From contig NZ_CP042652.1 in assembly GCF_013177675.1 (NCBI RefSeq), positions 1,364,001 through 1,428,000 of the forward strand: 64,000 nucleotides of DNA. The letters are read 5' to 3'. Shown here one piece after another: positions 27,664 to 37,404 of this stretch. This DNA comes from Arcobacter acticola. Lineage in GTDB: Bacteria; Campylobacterota; Campylobacteria; Campylobacterales; Arcobacteraceae. The first letter of the stretch is position 1, and every line of letters starts with the position of its first letter. The notes under the pieces were generated by a model that was not told where the DNA came from, made no database searches, and worked only from the letters and a program-made list of their open reading frames with translations. The translations under genes were made by a program, and so were the position numbers.

Positions 27664-27910
27664 TTTAACTGCAAAAAACTCTCTTATAATAGTATTTGTA
27701 TTATTATTTATTGCATTATTTTTATATTTTCCGAAAATATATTTGAGAAGTAATATTTATTATATTAGTAAAGATATAAATAAATTATATGCCCATTATA
27801 TTTCTTTACAAGAAGAAAATACCTTCTTAGCACAACAGCTAGAAGATATGAAGTTCAAGAATCAAATTATAGATTCTTTATTGTTTAATCCTTTAGATTC
27901 TAAAAAATGA
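27656..27910 (+). CDS. ftsL: FtsL-like cell-division protein
   Basis: An 84-residue bitopic protein: short cytoplasmic start, one membrane helix (about residues 8-26), then a periplasmic coiled coil (ISKDINKLYAHYISLQEEN). Size, topology and position right after rsmH fit FtsL, which bridges FtsB and FtsQ at the septum. Sequence alone is too divergent for certainty. The start is a TTG inside the rsmH end, and the stop overlaps the RND gene (ATGA). Confidence 0.65.
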   Translation: MINLTAKNSLIIVFVLLFIALFLYFPKIYLRSNIYYISKDINKLYAHYISLQEENTFLAQQLEDMKFKNQIIDSLLFNPLDSKK

Positions 27911-30900
27911 TAAAAAGTTTAATAGAGTTTTCTTTACGAAAACCTCTTCTAAATCATTTCATACTTTTATTTGTATTTTTATTAGCTACTTTTTCTTATT
28001 TTAAAATACCAAAAGAAATTTTTCCACCATCTGCTATGGATGCTATTACCATAAGTGGATTTTACACAGGAGCTAGTTCTGAACTTCTTGACAAAATTGC
28101 TGTTAGTGAACTTGAAGATGAGCTATTAGGTCTTAGTAGTGCTGATACAATTTCTTCAACTATCAAAAATGGAAGTTTTTCCATAAAAATAGATTTAAAA
28201 GATGGTTATAAAGCAAAAGAAGAACTTGATGATGTGAAAGATATTGTTACAAAAATAAAAACAAATCTTCCCTCTGATATGGATGAACCAATTGTAAAAG
28301 CTGTAGAATTTTCTTTTCCTTTAATTACTGTTGCTGTTTATACTAAAAATAAAGATTCTAAAGAATATTTAATTGAAGTTGCAAAAGATGTAAAATCAAG
28401 GGTAATGCAACTTAAAGATTTATCACAAGTTACAGTTCTAGGTGAAAGTGATAAAGAGCTATTAATGACTCTTAATAATGAAAAAATAAATGCTTATGGC
28501 TTAGAAAAAACAGCTGTTATAAATGCTCTTTCATCTTTGAGTTCAATTTTTCCAATTGGAATGATAAAAGATGTATCAACTCATTATTATCTTTCTACTT
28601 TTAATGGTGAAAAAGATATTGAAAAACTAAAAAATACTTTAATAAAAATAAATGGAAAATCAATATATCTAAAAGATGTTGCTGATATAAAATTTACTTT
28701 AGGAGATATTGCAGATATCTCACATTTTAATGGAAACACAAATATTGCTGTTGGTATAAATAAAGGTACACAAGGTGATGCCATTGAGCTTGTAAAGCAA
28801 ATAAAACAAATCACAAAAGAGTTTGAGAGTAAATATGAGAACTTAGAGTTTGATACTTATATTGATACTTCTATTTGGATTAAAAATAGGCTTAATACTG
28901 TTGTTTCAAATATTGTTTTTGGTTTAGTTTTACTTTTTATAGCTCTGTTTATTTTCATAAATTTAAGAATTGCTATTGTTATTGCAATTGGGATTCCTAC
29001 TTCATTTATGATAGGTTTGATTAGTGCTGAGTATTTAGGATATAGTTTAAATATGCTCTCCCTTTTAGGAGCTTTAATTGCCTTGGGAATGCTTGTTGAT
29101 GAAGCCATTGTTGTAGGTGAAAATATTTATAGACACATGGAAATGGGAAAAGATAAATTTACAGCAGCAAGGGATGGTGCACTTGAAATGTATCCCGCTG
29201 TATTAACAGCAACTGCTACAACAATCTTTGCTTTTTTACCAATACTTCTAATGACAGGAGAAGTAGGGAAGTTTATGCAAATACTTCCTATTATGATTAG
29301 TATTTTGCTTTTAAGCTCTCTTCTGGAAGCTTTTTTCTTTTTACCTTTACATGCAAAAGATATTTTAAAAGTAACTCCAAGTGAAAAAAAATCACATAAA
29401 ATTTGGGAATTTAACTATAAACTTTATGGAAATATTTTAGGGTTTTTACTAAGGGGAAAATATATTGCTATTTTAGTGATGGTTTCACTTATTTTTGTAG
29501 GTTCTTATCTTATATTTAAAACTCAGAAATTTAGATTTATGCCTTCTTTTGATTCAACTCAAGTATATATCACAGGTTCAGTGGGAGTTGGTAAAAAAAT
29601 TGAACAAACGGAAGAATTAGTATTTGAACTTGAAAAAAAGATGTTAAATTCACTTGATTTTAAAAATAGTATAAATTCTATTAGTTCAGTTATTGGAATG
29701 AAACTAGATGGTAAAAATATGCCCCATTATGAAGAATTTTATTTTCATGTTTTTGTAAATTTACATGAACGAGCGGCTGAAAATTTCTTTGAAAAATATA
29801 TAAATCCATATTTATCTCCAAAATATGATGATTCAAATATGATAAGAGAAGTTAGTGCTCAAGATGTGGAAGAACAGTTAAAACAGATTTTAGCTTTAGA
29901 TATAAAATCAAATAAATTTGATGAATTAAAAGTTTTTGTTCCACAAACAGGAATTGTAAAAAACGATGTTGAAATTGCGATTTCTGGTAAAAAAGAAAAT
30001 ACTGCAATTGCAGTTAAAAAATTAAAAGAAAGCTTAGCAAAAGTTGAAGGCGTTTCCAATATTGCAGATGATTTAATAGTTGGAAATTATGAATTGAAAT
30101 TTAAAGTAAATTCTTATGGATATGATTTAGGAATCACAGAAGAAACTATTTTAAATCAATTAAGACCTTTTTATTTTAAAGGAACTTATTCGAAGATGTT
30201 TGATAATAAAGGAATTATTGATATAGTTTTTGAAAGTAAACATAAGGATATTTTAGAAAGTTTAAATACTTTTACTATAAACACTAATACAAATCAAAAA
30301 GTCTTACTAAAAGATGTAGTGGATTTTATAAGAGTTCCTTCTTATTCTCAAATTTTTAAAGAAAATAGTGAACAAATAATAAGCATAACAGCATCACTAA
30401 GTAAAATCACATCAACTGAACTCTTTGAAAAAATAGATAATGATATACAAGAGTTAAGACGTGATGTTAAGCTAGTTATAAAAGGTGAACAAGAGGAAAA
30501 TGAGAAAGTACAAAGAGAAATGTCACAAGCTGCTTTAATAGCTATTATTTTAATTTTTATGGCCCTTATTTGGATGTTTGATTCTATTGTTAAACCATTA
30601 ATTATATTAAGTACTATTCCTTTATCTATTTTGGGAGTTTTAATAGGGCATGTTGTTATGGATATAAATATTTCTATGCCAAGTTTAATTGGAATGGTTG
30701 GGCTTTCTGGAGTTATCGTAAATGATGGAATAATTATGATGGATTTTATTAAAAAAGCTAAAAGTTTAGGAGAGTTAGTTCACTATTCAAAAATGAGATT
30801 AAGACCTATTTTATTAACTTCAATTACTACGGTATTAGGTCTTGGAACACTAATATTCTTCTCTTCAGGACAGGCTTTGATTTTACAACCAATGGCTGTT

Positions 30901-30996
30901 TCTTTAGGTTTTGGTATTATTTGGGCTACAGTATTAAATCTTTATTATGTGCCAATGCTTTATAGAATAATTTATTTAAGAAAAAGTGTTGATTAG
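27907..30996 (+). CDS. RND-family efflux transporter (AcrB-like)
   Basis: A 1029-residue inner-membrane pump with the RND layout: helix 1 at about 15-33, a large periplasmic loop, six helices (330-480), a second loop and a terminal helix bundle (870-1010). The proton-relay segment reads ALGMLVDEAIVVGENI; most RND pumps have VDDAIVV, so the second Asp is Glu. IFPPSAMDAITISGFYTGAS matches the start of the first porter domain. No adaptor or outer-membrane gene is adjacent; it is coupled to ftsL instead. Substrate unknown. Confidence 0.85.
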   Translation: MIKSLIEFSLRKPLLNHFILLFVFLLATFSYFKIPKEIFPPSAMDAITISGFYTGASSELLDKIAVSELEDELLGLSSADTISSTIKNGSFSIKIDLKDGYKAKEELDDVKDIVTKIKTNLPSDMDEPIVKAVEFSFPLITVAVYTKNKDSKEYLIEVAKDVKSRVMQLKDLSQVTVLGESDKELLMTLNNEKINAYGLEKTAVINALSSLSSIFPIGMIKDVSTHYYLSTFNGEKDIEKLKNTLIKINGKSIYLKDVADIKFTLGDIADISHFNGNTNIAVGINKGTQGDAIELVKQIKQITKEFESKYENLEFDTYIDTSIWIKNRLNTVVSNIVFGLVLLFIALFIFINLRIAIVIAIGIPTSFMIGLISAEYLGYSLNMLSLLGALIALGMLVDEAIVVGENIYRHMEMGKDKFTAARDGALEMYPAVLTATATTIFAFLPILLMTGEVGKFMQILPIMISILLLSSLLEAFFFLPLHAKDILKVTPSEKKSHKIWEFNYKLYGNILGFLLRGKYIAILVMVSLIFVGSYLIFKTQKFRFMPSFDSTQVYITGSVGVGKKIEQTEELVFELEKKMLNSLDFKNSINSISSVIGMKLDGKNMPHYEEFYFHVFVNLHERAAENFFEKYINPYLSPKYDDSNMIREVSAQDVEEQLKQILALDIKSNKFDELKVFVPQTGIVKNDVEIAISGKKENTAIAVKKLKESLAKVEGVSNIADDLIVGNYELKFKVNSYGYDLGITEETILNQLRPFYFKGTYSKMFDNKGIIDIVFESKHKDILESLNTFTINTNTNQKVLLKDVVDFIRVPSYSQIFKENSEQIISITASLSKITSTELFEKIDNDIQELRRDVKLVIKGEQEENEKVQREMSQAALIAIILIFMALIWMFDSIVKPLIILSTIPLSILGVLIGHVVMDINISMPSLIGMVGLSGVIVNDGIIMMDFIKKAKSLGELVHYSKMRLRPILLTSITTVLGLGTLIFFSSGQALILQPMAVSLGFGIIWATVLNLYYVPMLYRIIYLRKSVD

Positions 30997-31028
30997 AAAG
31001 CGATTAAAAGTTTATTTATAAAGATAAA

Positions 31029-31058
31029 AAGCTTTAGAATTTTAAAATTCTAAAGCTT
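31029..31058. terminator. Bidirectional terminator, perfect 30-bp palindrome
   Basis: AAGCTTTAGAATTTT followed immediately by its complement, between convergent genes and touching the stop codon of the NlpC/P60 gene. The palindrome has no unpaired loop bases, so the inner A-T pairs form the loop. Confidence 0.8.
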
Positions 31059-32337
31059 ATAATATAACAATTCCTGTAACTCTACCTAAGATATTATTGT
31101 CTTCATCAAAATCTTTCATACCTTTCCCCGGCTCTAATGTTGTAACTGAAGCTTTTCCAATAATATGTCTATATTTGTTTCCCTCGCTATCTTTTAGTCT
31201 TACACTCCATACGTTATGAGCGACAAGTGGTTCGTCGTTTTTAGTGCCAATATAAAGCATTATATGACCTTTTAAATATACTAATGTAGAAAAAGGTACA
31301 CCATTTTCTTTTATAAACTTTTTCTTTTCATCAATACTTAATTTTGATACATCAAGAAGTTTACCATTTGTAGTTTGTGCTTTTGAATTTCTATGTAAAA
31401 ATTTTCCAAAAGGTGCAAAATAATCTTGTGTGAAACTTGAGCAATCTCTATTGTTTAATAATCCACCCCAACCATAAGCTTCATCTAAAAGTTGAGTCAT
31501 GATTTTTATTCTATTTTCACTATTAAACGCTAAGGGCATAGCTTCTACTTCATCTTCTTGTAAATCTATATATGAAATTAAAGCATTTTGATTTCCATCA
31601 TTTTTTGCTATAATAAATTTATTTCCATTTCTTGGAAATATTGTTGCAACTTTTACATATTCTCTAAAAATAGGGTCATAAATTGGAAATTTTTCTTTTA
31701 TTGAAATATAATAGTTAGATGTTTTAAATTGACTTATAAAATCTTCACTAACAAATGCTAAATTCCCTATTTCAATCCAACCTCCAACTGTGCTTGATTC
31801 AATATATGCCCAAGCTCTATCTTTTGAAAGATGTGAAACCATAATAGGTGTATTTAATTTAATCAAAGAGTTTTGATTATAATCAAAAGGGAATCCCTCT
31901 CCTGGTTTTGTTGGGTCATAAAACATAACTGAATTTGTAGGTAGTACTCTAACATTTGTATTTTTAAGTGTAATCGCTTTTTTTACAAGTGTATTATATT
32001 CATCGAAATTTGAGTTATCAATTTGCTTATCAAACCACTCAGAAGTAGCTAATTTATGATTTTCTAAGTAAACTTTTCTATTTTTATAAGATTGACCCCA
32101 CATGGCTTCTATTTTAGGATAAGAAACTTTTTTTGCATTCCAAGGAATAAAAAACTTTTCAAAGAAATCTTTTGAAGCTTCATTTTGGTTTATAAAATTA
32201 TCATTTGCAGTTTGTGAAAGTTCCACAATATCACTTGCTTTTGGTTGTTCTATTCTTGTTGGTTCTTTTACAGAACAAGCAGTAAATAAAATAGTTGATA
32301 AACAAATAAGAGATAGTTGTTTAAATATTTTTTTCAT
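31057..32337 (-). CDS. SH3-domain NlpC/P60 peptidase lipoprotein
   Basis: A 426-residue predicted cell-wall endopeptidase. The signal peptide ends in the lipobox LFTACS. An N-terminal stabilising domain (about 40-150) and two SH3b-like domains (TNVRVLPTNSVMF; GGWIEIGNLAFVS) precede the NlpC/P60 catalytic part: Cys in NNRDCSSFTQDYF, His in LKGHIMLYIG and a third polar residue in VAHNVWS. It probably trims peptide stems of peptidoglycan in the periplasm. It is a single gene ending in a palindromic terminator. Confidence 0.85.
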   Translation of the reverse strand: MKKIFKQLSLICLSTILFTACSVKEPTRIEQPKASDIVELSQTANDNFINQNEASKDFFEKFFIPWNAKKVSYPKIEAMWGQSYKNRKVYLENHKLATSEWFDKQIDNSNFDEYNTLVKKAITLKNTNVRVLPTNSVMFYDPTKPGEGFPFDYNQNSLIKLNTPIMVSHLSKDRAWAYIESSTVGGWIEIGNLAFVSEDFISQFKTSNYYISIKEKFPIYDPIFREYVKVATIFPRNGNKFIIAKNDGNQNALISYIDLQEDEVEAMPLAFNSENRIKIMTQLLDEAYGWGGLLNNRDCSSFTQDYFAPFGKFLHRNSKAQTTNGKLLDVSKLSIDEKKKFIKENGVPFSTLVYLKGHIMLYIGTKNDEPLVAHNVWSVRLKDSEGNKYRHIIGKASVTTLEPGKGMKDFDEDNNILGRVTGIVIL

Positions 32338-32460
32338 TTTTCCCCTTTTATTAAATTAATAAATTTTTTGTGATTGTATCATCTTTTTATTTTGTCTAAA
32401 ATTATTATATTCTTAATTTAGTAATTTATAGATATAGTAAATAAAAATTTAGGAAAAAAC

Positions 32461-32838
32461 GTGTATAAACTTTCTATTAATAAAGAGTTGTTTTCTGATA
32501 TTTTATTAAAAAAAATCAATATTTTAGAAAAAAAGAACAATAATTATTGGAAAAAAGAGTTACTAGAACCTACTATTATTGATGATAAATTAACTTATAC
32601 TATAAAACAATTTGATAAATTACAAATAACAAATGGCTTGGGAAAAAATCAACCACAATTGATTATTGAATGTAAAAAAGTTGATTATGATATAGAAAAT
32701 GGATGTTTTCAGTTTTATTTGGGAAAAATATTCGAGCAAAAAAATATAAATATTGTTGAAGATGAAAAAGATATTATAATAAAACAGTTATTAGAAGAAC
32801 GAGAAAAGTTACTTGAAATGTTAAACCTAAAGAAATAG
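32461..32838 (+). CDS. Hypothetical protein, 125 residues
   Basis: A soluble, lysine-rich protein with no signal peptide or membrane helix. It begins with a GTG after AGGAAAAAAC and ends in a charged helix (IKQLLEEREKLLEMLNLKK). The sequence QPQLIIECKKVDYDIENG suggests a small beta-rich fold. I do not recognise a family. It stands alone between the NlpC/P60 gene and cytochrome c. Confidence 0.55.
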   Translation: MYKLSINKELFSDILLKKINILEKKNNNYWKKELLEPTIIDDKLTYTIKQFDKLQITNGLGKNQPQLIIECKKVDYDIENGCFQFYLGKIFEQKNINIVEDEKDIIIKQLLEEREKLLEMLNLKK

Positions 32839-32862
32839 CTAGAGTATAAACTCTAACTATTT
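32833..32862. terminator. Hairpin between the hypothetical gene and cytochrome c
   Basis: A stem of about 12 bp with one mismatch (AATAGCTAGAGT against ACTCTAACTATT) and a short loop between convergent genes. Confidence 0.55.
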
Positions 32863-32882
32863 AAATTAAGAATTATCAGAAA

Positions 32883-33161
32883 TTATTTTCCGATTTGATC
32901 AGCAATTGCTTGGATAGATGCATCATCTAAACCTTTAACTTGTCCAACCATTAAACCTTTCATAGCTCCACCATAAGTTCCATCTTGGTAACCTTTTAAA
33001 GAAGCAACGATTTCAGCCTTAGTCATATCTTTAATTATTTTTGATTTTCCTAATGCAACTTTTTCACCAGTAGCACCGTGACATGCAACACATTTAGCAT
33101 AAGGGTTTGCAAAAGCAACACAAGCAGTTAATAAAGATGCAGCGATAATAATTTTTTTCAT
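32883..33161 (-). CDS. Small periplasmic class I cytochrome c
   Basis: A 92-residue c-type cytochrome of the c553 kind. A cleavable signal peptide (MKKIIIAASLLTACVAFA) is followed by the heme motif CVACHG and a Met ligand in MKGLMVGQ. It probably shuttles electrons between quinol-cytochrome c reductase and terminal oxidases. It is a single gene with a purine-rich leader. Confidence 0.92.
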   Translation of the reverse strand: MKKIIIAASLLTACVAFANPYAKCVACHGATGEKVALGKSKIIKDMTKAEIVASLKGYQDGTYGGAMKGLMVGQVKGLDDASIQAIADQIGK

Positions 33162-33249
33162 GATAGATCCTTTTTTTTATATTAAGATAATTGTATTAGA
33201 TTTTTCTTTAAAAGTTATTGACTTTGGTCAATAAAATGAGGTGTTTTTT

Positions 33250-33276
33250 AGAAAATAACCAATGAGGTTATTTTCT
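33250..33276. other. 11-bp hairpin at the 3' end of the glutamate mutase operon
   Basis: AGAAAATAACC and its perfect complement with the loop AATGA, overlapping the stop of the adenylating enzyme. The minus-strand transcript has an A-run, not a U-run, after it, so it is an atypical terminator or an RNA-stability hairpin. Confidence 0.5.
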
Positions 33277-34846
33277 ATTTAGTTTTAAGTTCTTTTTTTA
33301 ATTCTTCTTTATTGATTTTATTTTTATCAGAAGGAATTAATGGTAAAGATTTCTTATAAATAATTTTAGAAGGAAGCATATAAGAAGCTAAATGATTTTT
33401 TAACTCAAATAAAATTTCACTTGAATTTAATTCGCTATTTCCACTATAAACTAATACAATTTCTTCTTCAATTTCTTCATTTTCTATTGAAAAAACAGCA
33501 CATTGGTCTATAGAAGGAAAAATATTATCTATTACTGATTCTATTTCATAAGGATTTACTCTAAATCCTCTGGTCTTAATCATATCATCTTGTCTTGATA
33601 CAAAATAAAAATATCCTTCTTCATCTTTATAAACAAAGTCACCTGTTTTTACAACAATTTCATCTCTTAATTGACCTTCAAGATTAATTGCATTTTTTAA
33701 TATATCAATTGATTTAAATCTTTGCTCTGTTTCTTTTGGTGCATTCCAGAAACCTTTATAGATATATCCACCTCTATGAATTAACTCTCCAACAACTCTT
33801 GGAGCACATTCTTTCCCGTTTTCATCAATTACATATAATTCAACATCAGGAATTGCTTTTCCAATAGAATTAGGTCTTATTTTTAATTGAGAAGGATCTA
33901 AATAGGTTGATCTAAATGCTTCTGTCAATCCATGCATAGAATAAAATTTCGCATTTGTAAAATGTTTTTCAAGATCTTTTATCATCTTAGCTGTAACATT
34001 TCCACCTGAAGAAGTAATAATTCTTACACCTTTTAATAACTCAGCACTTGGAAGTCTATGTTCATCTTCATCAAACATATCTGATATATTAATTGGCATT
34101 AATGGTAATACTGTAATCTTATCATTTATAATATGGTTGAAAAAATCACTTGGCAATACAAATCTATGTAAAGCTAATGTTGCTCTTTTATATAAAGAAC
34201 AGAAAAGTTGATTTAAACCATAATCAAGATTAAATATTAAAAGTCCTGAAATAACATCATTTTGCTCTAAATGTAAATATTGAGATACAACACGAGCTGA
34301 ATCAATTAGATTTCTATGAGAAATTACTATTCCATTTGGTTTTCCACTTAAACCAAAAGAGTAAGTAATAACAGCATTATTATGCCCACTCACATCACAA
34401 ATATAAGGCTTATTATAATATTTGTAAATCTCTTCAAATGATGGTAAATCTTTATGACTTGTTTCATATGAAATTATATGACCTTCAAATTTAATCTCTT
34501 CAATAGATTCAAGTTTGATTTTATCAGTGATAATACATTTAATATCACAATCACCAATAATATATTCAACTTGTTCAGCTTTAAGTAGTTTTGTTAATGG
34601 AACTAATACATAATTTGTTGATAAAATCGCTAAAATTGCAATTACTTGGTCTATTCCTTTATTTGAATAAATACCAATTCTACTTCCTTTTGGTAAATCA
34701 AGCTCAGCTAAATAGTAAGCAATTTGATTTACTTTAGTAAAAAGTTCCCTATAAGTTAATTTTTCATTTCCAAAAACTAAAGCAATTTTATCTGGGTTTG
34801 ATACATTTGCATCTTCTATTAATGTTCTAATACAGTTTATTGACAT
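33275..34846 (-). CDS. Adenylate-forming acyl/aminoacyl ligase in the glutamate mutase operon
   Basis: A 523-residue AMP-binding-family enzyme. Recognisable parts are KLTYRELFTKVNQIAYYLAE, SMHGLTEAFRSTYL, KTGDFVYKDEEGYFYFVSR and RGFRVNPYEIESV. The ATP P-loop is unusual: the consensus YTSGSTGKPKG reads YSFGLSGKPNG here, losing the Ser/Thr pair and the Lys. It may still bind ATP or be a specialised adenylating enzyme. It follows glmL by 12 bp, so it is expressed with glutamate mutase; activation of 3-methylaspartate is inference. Confidence 0.75.
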   Translation of the reverse strand: MSINCIRTLIEDANVSNPDKIALVFGNEKLTYRELFTKVNQIAYYLAELDLPKGSRIGIYSNKGIDQVIAILAILSTNYVLVPLTKLLKAEQVEYIIGDCDIKCIITDKIKLESIEEIKFEGHIISYETSHKDLPSFEEIYKYYNKPYICDVSGHNNAVITYSFGLSGKPNGIVISHRNLIDSARVVSQYLHLEQNDVISGLLIFNLDYGLNQLFCSLYKRATLALHRFVLPSDFFNHIINDKITVLPLMPINISDMFDEDEHRLPSAELLKGVRIITSSGGNVTAKMIKDLEKHFTNAKFYSMHGLTEAFRSTYLDPSQLKIRPNSIGKAIPDVELYVIDENGKECAPRVVGELIHRGGYIYKGFWNAPKETEQRFKSIDILKNAINLEGQLRDEIVVKTGDFVYKDEEGYFYFVSRQDDMIKTRGFRVNPYEIESVIDNIFPSIDQCAVFSIENEEIEEEIVLVYSGNSELNSSEILFELKNHLASYMLPSKIIYKKSLPLIPSDKNKINKEELKKELKTK

Positions 34847-34858
34847 TTTTATCCCTTT

Positions 34859-36043
34859 TTATTGTTGTGTGATACCAAGTGTCCAAATATCATAATTTGA
34901 ATCCATGATGATTGCAGGATGAATATCTGAAGTTAAAATCTTTTTATAGAAAAATGAAATAATATCTTCAGCCTCTTCAAAACTTAATACCTTTGTTATA
35001 CCACCTGTTAATACAATTGATTTTAGTAGATTTAACTTTAATTTTATATATAAAGGATGAGCTTCACTAACTTTATATAAAACTAAGAAAATTGCTAATT
35101 GCATTAAAATTCTCAAACTTTTAGGTGAATCTTCATTAAAAATATTTTCTGTAACTTTTAGGTGAGCTAACAGTTCATAAACAAACTCATTATTTTTAGC
35201 AGCAAATATTAAAGACTCTTTTGATTTAAAGACTCCAAGTTTTTTAAATACTAATCTATCATACTCATTTTCAGTAACCATATTATCAAATGATAAATCT
35301 TTTGAGTAGTGAATATCAGTAGTAGCTCCTCCAATATCTATTAGAATAAATGGATTAACAGCTGCAAATTTACTATCTATAAAAGGTAGTGTTTTATTTA
35401 CAATATATGGAGTTGAAAATATTTGATTTGAAGTTAAATCATATAGATGTTTGATATCTTCTTTTCCTTCAATATCAGCTTGATAAAGGTTTGTTAAATA
35501 GTTTTTTAAAGGCTCTTCAACAACATGTAGTTTATTATTAATAATATTTTCTACAATTACAAGATTTTTAATTTTTGATGTTAAATAATCTCTATCTTTA
35601 ACAGTTCCTGCAAAAACTACATTCGAGTAGTTTAAATTTGCTAAATAGTTAAATAATTTTTCATCAAATACCTTATCAACGCTATTTATTCCACCCACAA
35701 TTATAACAACATCAATTAAATCACTAGGAATTGAAGTTGTATCAATATCTTGATATAAAACAGTATTAATAATATTAATTCCTGAATTATAAGCAATATT
35801 TGTTGCAAATTTTAGTGAAAAAGAGTTTGTAACTCCAATAATTAGTGTTGTTAATCCACCATTTGCTGATGAACAAATAAATACTTCATCTTTTTTAAAT
35901 TTAGAGATAGTATCAGAACATTTTGATAATAAATCATCATAAATATCTTTATTAAAATCTCTAAAATGTTGCTCAACTTGGTTATTTGCACAAACTTTAA
36001 AATATGTACTTCCAACGTCTATTAATAATTTATTTTGGCTCAT
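34859..36043 (-). CDS. glmL: GlmL/MutL-like ASKHA ATPase linked to glutamate mutase
   Basis: A 394-residue actin-fold protein. The N-terminal phosphate loop reads LLIDVGSTYFKV and the second one FILIDIGGATTDIHYS (about residue 235); IVLTGGITKVL near the end contacts adenosine. MutL/GlmL proteins sit between the two mutase subunits in many genomes and are thought to help load or protect the B12 enzyme. It overlaps glmE by 4 bp. It is somewhat shorter than the typical length of about 460. Confidence 0.82.
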   Translation of the reverse strand: MSQNKLLIDVGSTYFKVCANNQVEQHFRDFNKDIYDDLLSKCSDTISKFKKDEVFICSSANGGLTTLIIGVTNSFSLKFATNIAYNSGINIINTVLYQDIDTTSIPSDLIDVVIIVGGINSVDKVFDEKLFNYLANLNYSNVVFAGTVKDRDYLTSKIKNLVIVENIINNKLHVVEEPLKNYLTNLYQADIEGKEDIKHLYDLTSNQIFSTPYIVNKTLPFIDSKFAAVNPFILIDIGGATTDIHYSKDLSFDNMVTENEYDRLVFKKLGVFKSKESLIFAAKNNEFVYELLAHLKVTENIFNEDSPKSLRILMQLAIFLVLYKVSEAHPLYIKLKLNLLKSIVLTGGITKVLSFEEAEDIISFFYKKILTSDIHPAIIMDSNYDIWTLGITQQ

Positions 36044-37404
36044 TGCATAATTCCTATATCATGAATAATATCATTTACTATTGATGAAGCATCTTTATTT
36101 AAATCACATTGTGCTTTTTCATATTCAAAACATCTATCACTTATTGGAAGATTTCCTTTTTTGATGATTCTTATGTTTTTATTTTTATCTCTCACAGTCA
36201 CAACTTCATTATGATTGATAATATGTGGAGAGTATGGAACATCTATGATTCCAGATTTTATAGAGTTAAATACTTTTCTCCATAATGTGTCTGCTTTATC
36301 ATTAAATACAGCTTCCATAATAGCCATTACTTCTTGTGTTACAATCTCTTCTTCTTGTTCATCAGTAATTACAGGAATTCCTTGTAACATTCTTAGAGTA
36401 TATTGAGTATTTGCAACTGTTTTTGCATTTGATTCTCGAGTTGGAATACCAAAGGCTTCATCTCTTGTTTTTGTAATGATTTTATCAGCTCGAACCATTG
36501 CAGCAATTACAGTTGAAGTATTGATTAATGACTCACTATAATCTTTATTTGATGGAAATGCTCCCATCCATTGGTGATAAACAAGATTTACCATAGCATC
36601 ACCACATCCGATTTGTTCTGCATAGTGTTTTGCCATTTTTCTTAAAACATTAGCTGTTACTATATCTTGAATCATAGAACCAGTTTGAGAAAATGAAACA
36701 GAGAAAGATTTTACACCTTCTTCAAGAGATAAAAGCATTTCGCAAATTTGAATAACAATAGTAATACAAGGAGGCACTAAAGTAGCAGTTAGTGGTCCAA
36801 ATGATTCTCTATTTATTGGTTCATTTAGTTTTGAATAGTTTGCACAAACTCTTTCTACATATTTCCAATACATAAATGCTTTATCAAGTGGAAAGTTTTT
36901 AGAGTAGGGTAAAAGGTAAGTAATTGGTCCACCTTCAATTTCAAAAATACCAGAAGCTAAAGCAGTTTCTATTAAAAGTCTAGCATCAGGAGTTCCATGT
37001 CGCAAGCTAATTGGTTTATCAAAGTGAGTCATCATTTTTCTAGATGTTCTATAACCATGATTTACAAGTGGATAACCATTTAGCATATCAACTTCATTTT
37101 CTTCTGAAAGTTTTAACATCTTAGCACTTGTTGCATAGTCATTTAATCTTGTATTTGAATCAATAGTACAAGGCAATACATCAACATTTGCTTCATTGAA
37201 AAACTCATACAATGAAAACATTTTTTTATAAGTAGGAAATCCACCACGTGGTTGAACTAACATTTTTTGTTTGTTCTTAAAGTGATGAGAAATAAATAGA
37301 TTTTTAGAAGCGCCTTTTATAAACTCTTCAATTTCTGCAAAATCAAAATTATCTGCATACTTATTTTGAACGATTATATTTCGTTCTTCTTGAAGTAAAC
37401 TCAA
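36040..37404 (-). CDS. glmE: Glutamate mutase epsilon subunit (methylaspartate mutase E)
   Basis: A 454-residue TIM-barrel subunit that, with GlmS and adenosylcobalamin, interconverts L-glutamate and (2S,3S)-3-methylaspartate. Features include PRGGFPTYKKMFSLYEFF, YPLVNHGYRTSRKMM, SLRHGTPDARLLIETALASG, EGGPITYLLPYSKNFPLDKA and ESFGPLTATLVPP, which hold the substrate arginines. It overlaps glmS and glmL by 4 bp on each side. Confidence 0.92.
   Translation of the reverse strand: MSLLQEERNIIVQNKYADNFDFAEIEEFIKGASKNLFISHHFKNKQKMLVQPRGGFPTYKKMFSLYEFFNEANVDVLPCTIDSNTRLNDYATSAKMLKLSEENEVDMLNGYPLVNHGYRTSRKMMTHFDKPISLRHGTPDARLLIETALASGIFEIEGGPITYLLPYSKNFPLDKAFMYWKYVERVCANYSKLNEPINRESFGPLTATLVPPCITIVIQICEMLLSLEEGVKSFSVSFSQTGSMIQDIVTANVLRKMAKHYAEQIGCGDAMVNLVYHQWMGAFPSNKDYSESLINTSTVIAAMVRADKIITKTRDEAFGIPTRESNAKTVANTQYTLRMLQGIPVITDEQEEEIVTQEVMAIMEAVFNDKADTLWRKVFNSIKSGIIDVPYSPHIINHNEVVTVRDKNKNIRIIKKGNLPISDRCFEYEKAQCDLNKDASSIVNDIIHDIGIMQ

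Noticed and set aside
33250-33276. Classical Rho-independent terminator of the glutamate mutase operon
   Set aside because: The stem is strong, but the minus-strand transcript lacks a U-run after it; kept only as a hairpin.
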